Shown: positions 60,482-64,000 of the stretch, piece by piece
How the letters are laid out: each line of letters begins with the position of its first letter
Numbering within the stretch: position 1 is the stretch's first letter
Assembly: GCA_013138735.1 (NCBI GenBank)
Contig: WTCE01000082.1
Span: forward strand, 18,305-82,304
Direction of reading: 5' to 3'
Length of the DNA: 64,000 bases
From: Crocinitomix sp.
Lineage (GTDB): Bacteria; Bacteroidota; Bacteroidia; Flavobacteriales_D; Crocinitomicaceae
The notes under the pieces: model-generated
The model's database searches: none
Told to the model about the DNA's origin: nothing
Seen by the model: the letters and a program-made list of their open reading frames with translations, nothing else
Made by a program: the position numbers and the translations under genes

Positions 60482-61111
60482 ATGGGAACTTGGACAAGAT
60501 TTTACATTAATATCTCAGATACTGAAAAAGTAAATGAAATTCTAATGGATATTTCGAATATTAAGAGTTCTGTTAAAGGAAATGTTCCAGACGATTTTAA
60601 TGATAGTTTCATACTAAACGAGAAGTCAAAGCCTAATTATTTAGTTTTTGGAGAAGTCCAGAAAAATTGGATTACAGTACTTTATAATAGCGCAAATAAA
60701 TTAAACGACTGGAGTGAAAAAATTTCCAAAGACCTAAATTGTAATGTAATTGTCACCATTGGACAAAACACGGTTGATTATTATTACTTCTCCCAATACC
60801 ATAGCGGTATAAAGGAGCGTGAAATAGAAGTTTGCTATGGAGATGACATTGAACCAATAAATTTTGGAACCCCATACGAATTTGAAGAAAATGAACCAGG
60901 CGAGCGTCAGGATTATGATGGAGAAATATCTTATTTATTTGACTTTGATAGCATTGAAAAATACGCACAACATTTTGGACTTGAACCACAGAATGACTGG
61001 GGAAATGTCATCTGGACAATATTAAAAGGTGAGCAGAATCAAGAGTCTATGGCTGACTTAATACAAAATTACATACCGCAAAATAAAAAACCTTGGTGGA
61101 AATTTTGGTAA
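60482..61111 (+). CDS. Hypothetical protein with KPWWKFW C-terminus
   Basis: A 209-residue acidic cytoplasmic protein. The N-terminal half is an alternating alpha/beta pattern (TRFYINISDTEKVNEILMDI, NWITVLYNSANKLNDWSEKI); the middle is Tyr- and Asp/Glu-rich; the end is a helix followed by KPWWKFW. Such aromatic tails are common in orphan small proteins near polymorphic-toxin and immunity genes, but there is no toxin here. Not recognised. Confidence 0.6.
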   Translation: MGTWTRFYINISDTEKVNEILMDISNIKSSVKGNVPDDFNDSFILNEKSKPNYLVFGEVQKNWITVLYNSANKLNDWSEKISKDLNCNVIVTIGQNTVDYYYFSQYHSGIKEREIEVCYGDDIEPINFGTPYEFEENEPGERQDYDGEISYLFDFDSIEKYAQHFGLEPQNDWGNVIWTILKGEQNQESMADLIQNYIPQNKKPWWKFW

Positions 61112-61310
61112 CTAAACGTGTGCGAACAAAACCTATACGTAATGTGGGTTTTGGTGGTGAATTGAGCGTTTGTAGCAATTAATGAAAACCGCTAAATCTT
61201 TGGTTTAGCTTTTAAAAATGAAAAGATAAAAACAAAACACAAAGGTTTAGCTAAGTGCCAATTTGAAAGTTCAAAGATTTGAAATCCCGCACTACGCATA
61301 GCTAAACGTC
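61112..61310. repeat. Long imperfect palindromic intergenic element
   Basis: CTATACGTAATGTGGGTTTT near the left end pairs imperfectly with AAATCCCGCACTACGCATAG near the right end, and CTAAACGT occurs at both borders (61112-61119, 61302-61309). Inside are GCTAAATC/GGTTTAGC hairpin parts. Looks like the cassette-border palindromes seen between lone genes in marine Flavobacteriia. Confidence 0.5.
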
Positions 61311-61346
61311 ATAGCCAAGACCCATTGTCGACACAATTGAGATAAA

Positions 61347-62063
61347 ATGATGTACAAATTAATTACCATATCGCTCCTTTGTTTGATAATTGCATGTGAA
61401 AATTCTGATAGCAATAAAGAGGATATCTCTCGTTTTGAAATTGAGGCATCTTATAATCGCGAATATCATATTGCTGACTCGTCCCTTAATCGCTTGCCTT
61501 ATCTTAAATATGAATCTGTAATATTTAAAGATTCTATCGGTAATTCACTAAAATTTGAAATAAGGGAAGGTGAAATAGCAACAGAAGAGTATTTGGAGCA
61601 CAAAAAGGATTGGGAGGAAATGACAATGATTCTATACCATGTCTACTTTGAGCGAAAAAAGATATTTCTAGTAAACAAGGACTTTGAATTTGACTTCTTG
61701 TTCGATATTTATGCTGCCCCCAATGATGCTAATCTCCATACAGGTGAAGTGGTTCGAGACGAAATTGAGATGTCCGTTTTATCAAATAAAACCTACGCCA
61801 CTGATGGCACTTGCGAAAAATTTGACAAGGATCTTATTTTTCAAGACATTATTAATATCCGAACATGGGTATCAAAGCAATATAGGAACCAACCAAATTC
61901 ATTCTTTGATGAAATGGACATTCGAGGTAGAACATTTTACAACTTCTTACATTACCCCAGTTACGATAATGCGCCGCACGAGCTAGTCTTTAATTATGAA
62001 ATTGGACTTATCTCATTTCAAGACGGCAAGGGATCAACTTGGCTATTCGATTCGTTTGAATAA
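61347..62063 (+). CDS. Lipoprotein of unknown function
   Basis: A 238-residue lipoprotein (MMYKLITISLLCLIIAC, Cys17, then ENSDSNKED). The mature part is acidic with YEMTMILYHVYFERKKIFLV-like strands and a C-terminal FNYEIGLISFQDGKGSTW. No family recognised. Follows the palindromic element; probably an accessory gene. Confidence 0.6.
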   Translation: MMYKLITISLLCLIIACENSDSNKEDISRFEIEASYNREYHIADSSLNRLPYLKYESVIFKDSIGNSLKFEIREGEIATEEYLEHKKDWEEMTMILYHVYFERKKIFLVNKDFEFDFLFDIYAAPNDANLHTGEVVRDEIEMSVLSNKTYATDGTCEKFDKDLIFQDIINIRTWVSKQYRNQPNSFFDEMDIRGRTFYNFLHYPSYDNAPHELVFNYEIGLISFQDGKGSTWLFDSFE

Positions 62064-62140
62064 CAAAAAATAAAATTTATCTCGCATCTGGGGGATTGGT
62101 AGTAAATGGCTAATTTTACTTAAACGTTCTAAGCGATTAA

Positions 62141-62875
62141 ATGAAGTTTTTAATAATCTTACTTTTTTTATTTTCAGTAATATCTTGTGTAGAAGAAGAT
62201 GGAATTCCATCTGAGTTGACTTTTACATTTGAATATCTTGATGAAAATTTAGATGGCGAAAAAATTAACGCATTTAAAAACAAATCTGAAGACAAGGCTA
62301 TCTTAGATAACCATAGGTTTGGGATAGGGCTATTTTTAAGAAACAATCTCTTACGTCACCATGAAGAGTCTGATAACCTGTGTAATTTTTTTTATTCAAT
62401 TGAAATTTATAGTTACGACGACATGTCATCTATTATAATGACCTCGTATCATAGAAGTCTACTAGACGAGGATATTGAATTGGATCAGCAGATTTTGGAA
62501 AACAAGGAATATTATAAGCCAATTAATGAATGTAAAAATCAACTAAATAATAAGGCTTTAAACATTTACAATAAATACGAAGTGAATGATACGATAAATA
62601 TTAAAATGCCGGTAAGTGAGAGTAACAGTGTTATTGATCATCTGTGTCCGAATATAGATTGGGATTATGATGAAACAAAAGACTTGTCGATTAATGCTAT
62701 GATACTGGATAAGTATTCGACAAATAATAAATCGAAATCAAACTTTTATTATTTTTTTCAGGTTCGCGTATTAACTAAAAATCATCTAGAAACTGAAATA
62801 TTAATGAGGCCAGTATATGTAGGTGATGAATTAAGAGTTGCGCTTAAGTCCTCTTGGATATTTAGCTCGTTATAG
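62141..62875 (+). CDS. Lipoprotein of unknown function
   Basis: A 244-residue lipoprotein (MKFLIILLFLFSVISC, Cys16, then VEEDG). Rich in Asp, Asn and Tyr, with NLLRHHEESDNLCNFFYSIE and DHLCPNIDWDYDETKD. No family recognised and not clearly similar to the lipoprotein gene before it. Confidence 0.6.
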   Translation: MKFLIILLFLFSVISCVEEDGIPSELTFTFEYLDENLDGEKINAFKNKSEDKAILDNHRFGIGLFLRNNLLRHHEESDNLCNFFYSIEIYSYDDMSSIIMTSYHRSLLDEDIELDQQILENKEYYKPINECKNQLNNKALNIYNKYEVNDTINIKMPVSESNSVIDHLCPNIDWDYDETKDLSINAMILDKYSTNNKSKSNFYYFFQVRVLTKNHLETEILMRPVYVGDELRVALKSSWIFSSL

Positions 62876-62929
62876 TCTATTCGCTGCCAAGAGGCGAGAT
62901 CAGGTTTAAAAGTTGTAAATAATTAAATT

Positions 62930-63268
62930 ATGAGGAAAATCGCTACTGTTAAAAAATCAAAGGCAAATGCTGTTCGATTAATGATTTGTGATAAAGGAGC
63001 AGATGGTGTATTTGTTTTCGGTTACAATTCAGAGGAAGATTCAGCCTGTTCTTGGGATTGTCATTATAGCGATTTAGAAGATGCATATGAAATGGGGGTT
63101 GACTATGGGATTCAAAAGGAAGATTGGATAGAAATTGCTGCTCCACTTCAATATTGCCAGGATGATTGGATCAATCCTGTTAGAGTAATTGGAAGACCAA
63201 GTGGAAATCCTCAATGGGGAAAACTCGAACAGTTAGTCGATAAACAATGGATAAAGATTAATGGCTGA
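62930..63268 (+). CDS. Hypothetical small acidic protein
   Basis: A 112-residue cytoplasmic protein without export signal: ADGVFVFGYNSEEDSACSWD, then DLEDAYEMGVDYGIQKEDW and a Trp-rich end. Overlaps the start of the pentapeptide gene by 8 bases, so the two are coupled. Not recognised. Confidence 0.6.
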   Translation: MRKIATVKKSKANAVRLMICDKGADGVFVFGYNSEEDSACSWDCHYSDLEDAYEMGVDYGIQKEDWIEIAAPLQYCQDDWINPVRVIGRPSGNPQWGKLEQLVDKQWIKING

Positions 63269-63647
63269 TGCTATGAATAAAACGATTCAAGAATTTTTAA
63301 CCGCTTACAAGAATGGTCAACGCCAATTTGAAAACTGGGATTTTGATGAGGACGAATCTGTTGCAGAAAAAGATTTGAGAGGAGTGATATTTATGAACTG
63401 CTTTCTATTCTTGGATTTTAGAGGAACAAATCTGACTAATTCTAAATTCATTCAATGTAACATTAAGACGGCGGATTTTAGGGAAGCGGACTTGACAAAC
63501 GCATTGATTAGAAATTGTTCAGTAGAATCCATTATGTTTAAGGATGCAATCGTTGAAAATTTTCGCTTTGAGGAGAATTACTGTTATGGAGTAACTACTA
63601 AGGCCGGAGATTTTGATGAATTATTCAAAGATGCAGATGAGAATTAA
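63261..63647 (+). CDS. Pentapeptide-repeat protein
   Basis: A 128-residue protein. Residues ~40-110 are pentapeptide repeats with the A/S-D/N-L/F-x-x pattern (LDFRGTNLTNSKFIQCNIKT, then ADFREADLTNALIRNC), folding as a right-handed quadrilateral beta helix. Short proteins of this kind can mimic DNA or shield gyrase, but most have no known role. Translationally coupled with the preceding gene. Confidence 0.85.
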   Translation: MADAMNKTIQEFLTAYKNGQRQFENWDFDEDESVAEKDLRGVIFMNCFLFLDFRGTNLTNSKFIQCNIKTADFREADLTNALIRNCSVESIMFKDAIVENFRFEENYCYGVTTKAGDFDELFKDADEN

Positions 63648-64000
63648 AAACGGCTCCTTCTCGACCACGTGATTTTATCGTTTGAATCCTTTAGGTTTCC
63701 TGTAGTACGGTAATATATTTATAGTTAAAAAATACTGAGTTGCCCTTTGATTAGCGGATGAATCATATGTTTATGGTATTGTACAGGATTGTTGTGAAGT
63801 AAAGCACTTAGTAAATGTATTAGTTCTTGTTGCGATTTGACTTTACCACACGATAGTCCCGATAGCTATGTGAACACCCGGTAGCGTATGGAATAATAGA
63901 TTCAAAATAAGGATTCTTTTGAGCAATAAAAAAGGGCGTCTCGAATTATCGAGACGCCCTTTTCAGATTAGACTAATTAAAATCTTAGTGCTTAATGAAT
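63648..64000. other. Gene-poor right edge with a possible decayed coding fragment
   Basis: No intact gene. On the minus strand 63725-63860 reads as a 45-codon open frame with protein-like words (GKVKSQQELIHLLSALLHNN), without a start, possibly a decayed gene end. The last bases (63985-64000, minus strand) could be the end of a gene lying beyond the window. Confidence 0.35.
63929..63964 (-). terminator. Strong bidirectional terminator
   Basis: A perfect 11-bp stem GGGCGTCTCGA / TCGAGACGCCC with an ATTA loop, flanked by A and T runs. The longer T run (CCCTTTTTTATT) is on the minus strand, so it probably ends a minus-strand gene whose 3' end is at the window edge. Confidence 0.85.

Noticed and set aside
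60115..63647. Complete defence or toxin-immunity system
   Set aside because: No nuclease, kinase, NTPase, toxin or modification domain can be recognised; calling it a defence island would be guesswork.

Overview
The window is bacterial chromosomal DNA from a member of the Bacteroidota, most likely order Flavobacteriales; I cannot name the genus. The evidence is AT-rich DNA with almost no Shine-Dalgarno sites, Bacteroidota-type promoters (TAnnTTTG at -7), type IX secretion (T9SS) sorting domains of type A and type-B-like, SprB repeats, TamL-type lipoprotein BamA homologues, double-glycine peptide precursors beginning MKNFxxLS, and many small lipoproteins. No tRNA, rRNA, CRISPR array, complete insertion sequence or prophage was seen.

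Layout. (1) 2-7995: a tight operon of class III aminotransferase, nitrilase-family amidase, VOC protein, large PLP amino-acid decarboxylase, ATP-grasp ligase and semialdehyde dehydrogenase. It reads as an amine-making and amine-oxidising route through an acylated intermediate. (2) 8147-12672: lipoprotein, small membrane proteins, a T9SS cargo protein and a TrmH-type RNA methyltransferase. (3) 12712-18423: two tandem tamL genes. Between them lie a 148-bp inverted-repeat element and a 34-bp relic of the start of the rRNA methyltransferase gene. (4) 18484-30096: Asp-box propeller, glycosyltransferase fused to a degenerate sugar-phosphate transferase, T9SS cargo, lipoproteins and a polysaccharide flippase. 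(5) 30056-37114 (minus strand): SurE, TPM and LemA-like partners, an S4 protein and the MeaB GTPase, with a second copy of the inverted-repeat element. (6) 37386-44382: htpG followed by three tandem 451-codon secreted proteins (ALK/LTK-type glycine-rich domain, SprB repeat, T9SS tail). Decayed htpG 3' ends sit in both spacers. (7) 44469-52621: membrane protein, Ogt, four tandem mini-proteins made of little more than a type-B-like sorting domain (the last one frameshifted), an MBOAT/SGNH O-acetylation pair and a CarboxypepD/TPR protein. (8) 52541-56625: a 4-kb block bounded by two copies of the 3' end of the preceding gene. It holds a TPR sensor kinase, a LuxR-type response regulator and, on the other strand, three double-glycine peptide precursors with conserved leaders. 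(9) 56800-64000: tandem and dispersed intergenic repeats, SDR, enoyl-CoA hydratase and hydroxyacyl-CoA dehydrogenase genes, then a loose run of an HTH gene, unknown proteins, lipoproteins and a pentapeptide protein with a long imperfect palindrome between two of them.

The best candidates for something undescribed are the two-component/double-glycine-peptide block (region 8), the tandem stand-alone sorting-domain proteins (46563-48123), the amine operon (region 1) and the ALK/LTK-type triplet (region 6). A general theme is local tandem duplication. At three places the duplication left a readable scrap of the neighbouring gene at the junction.
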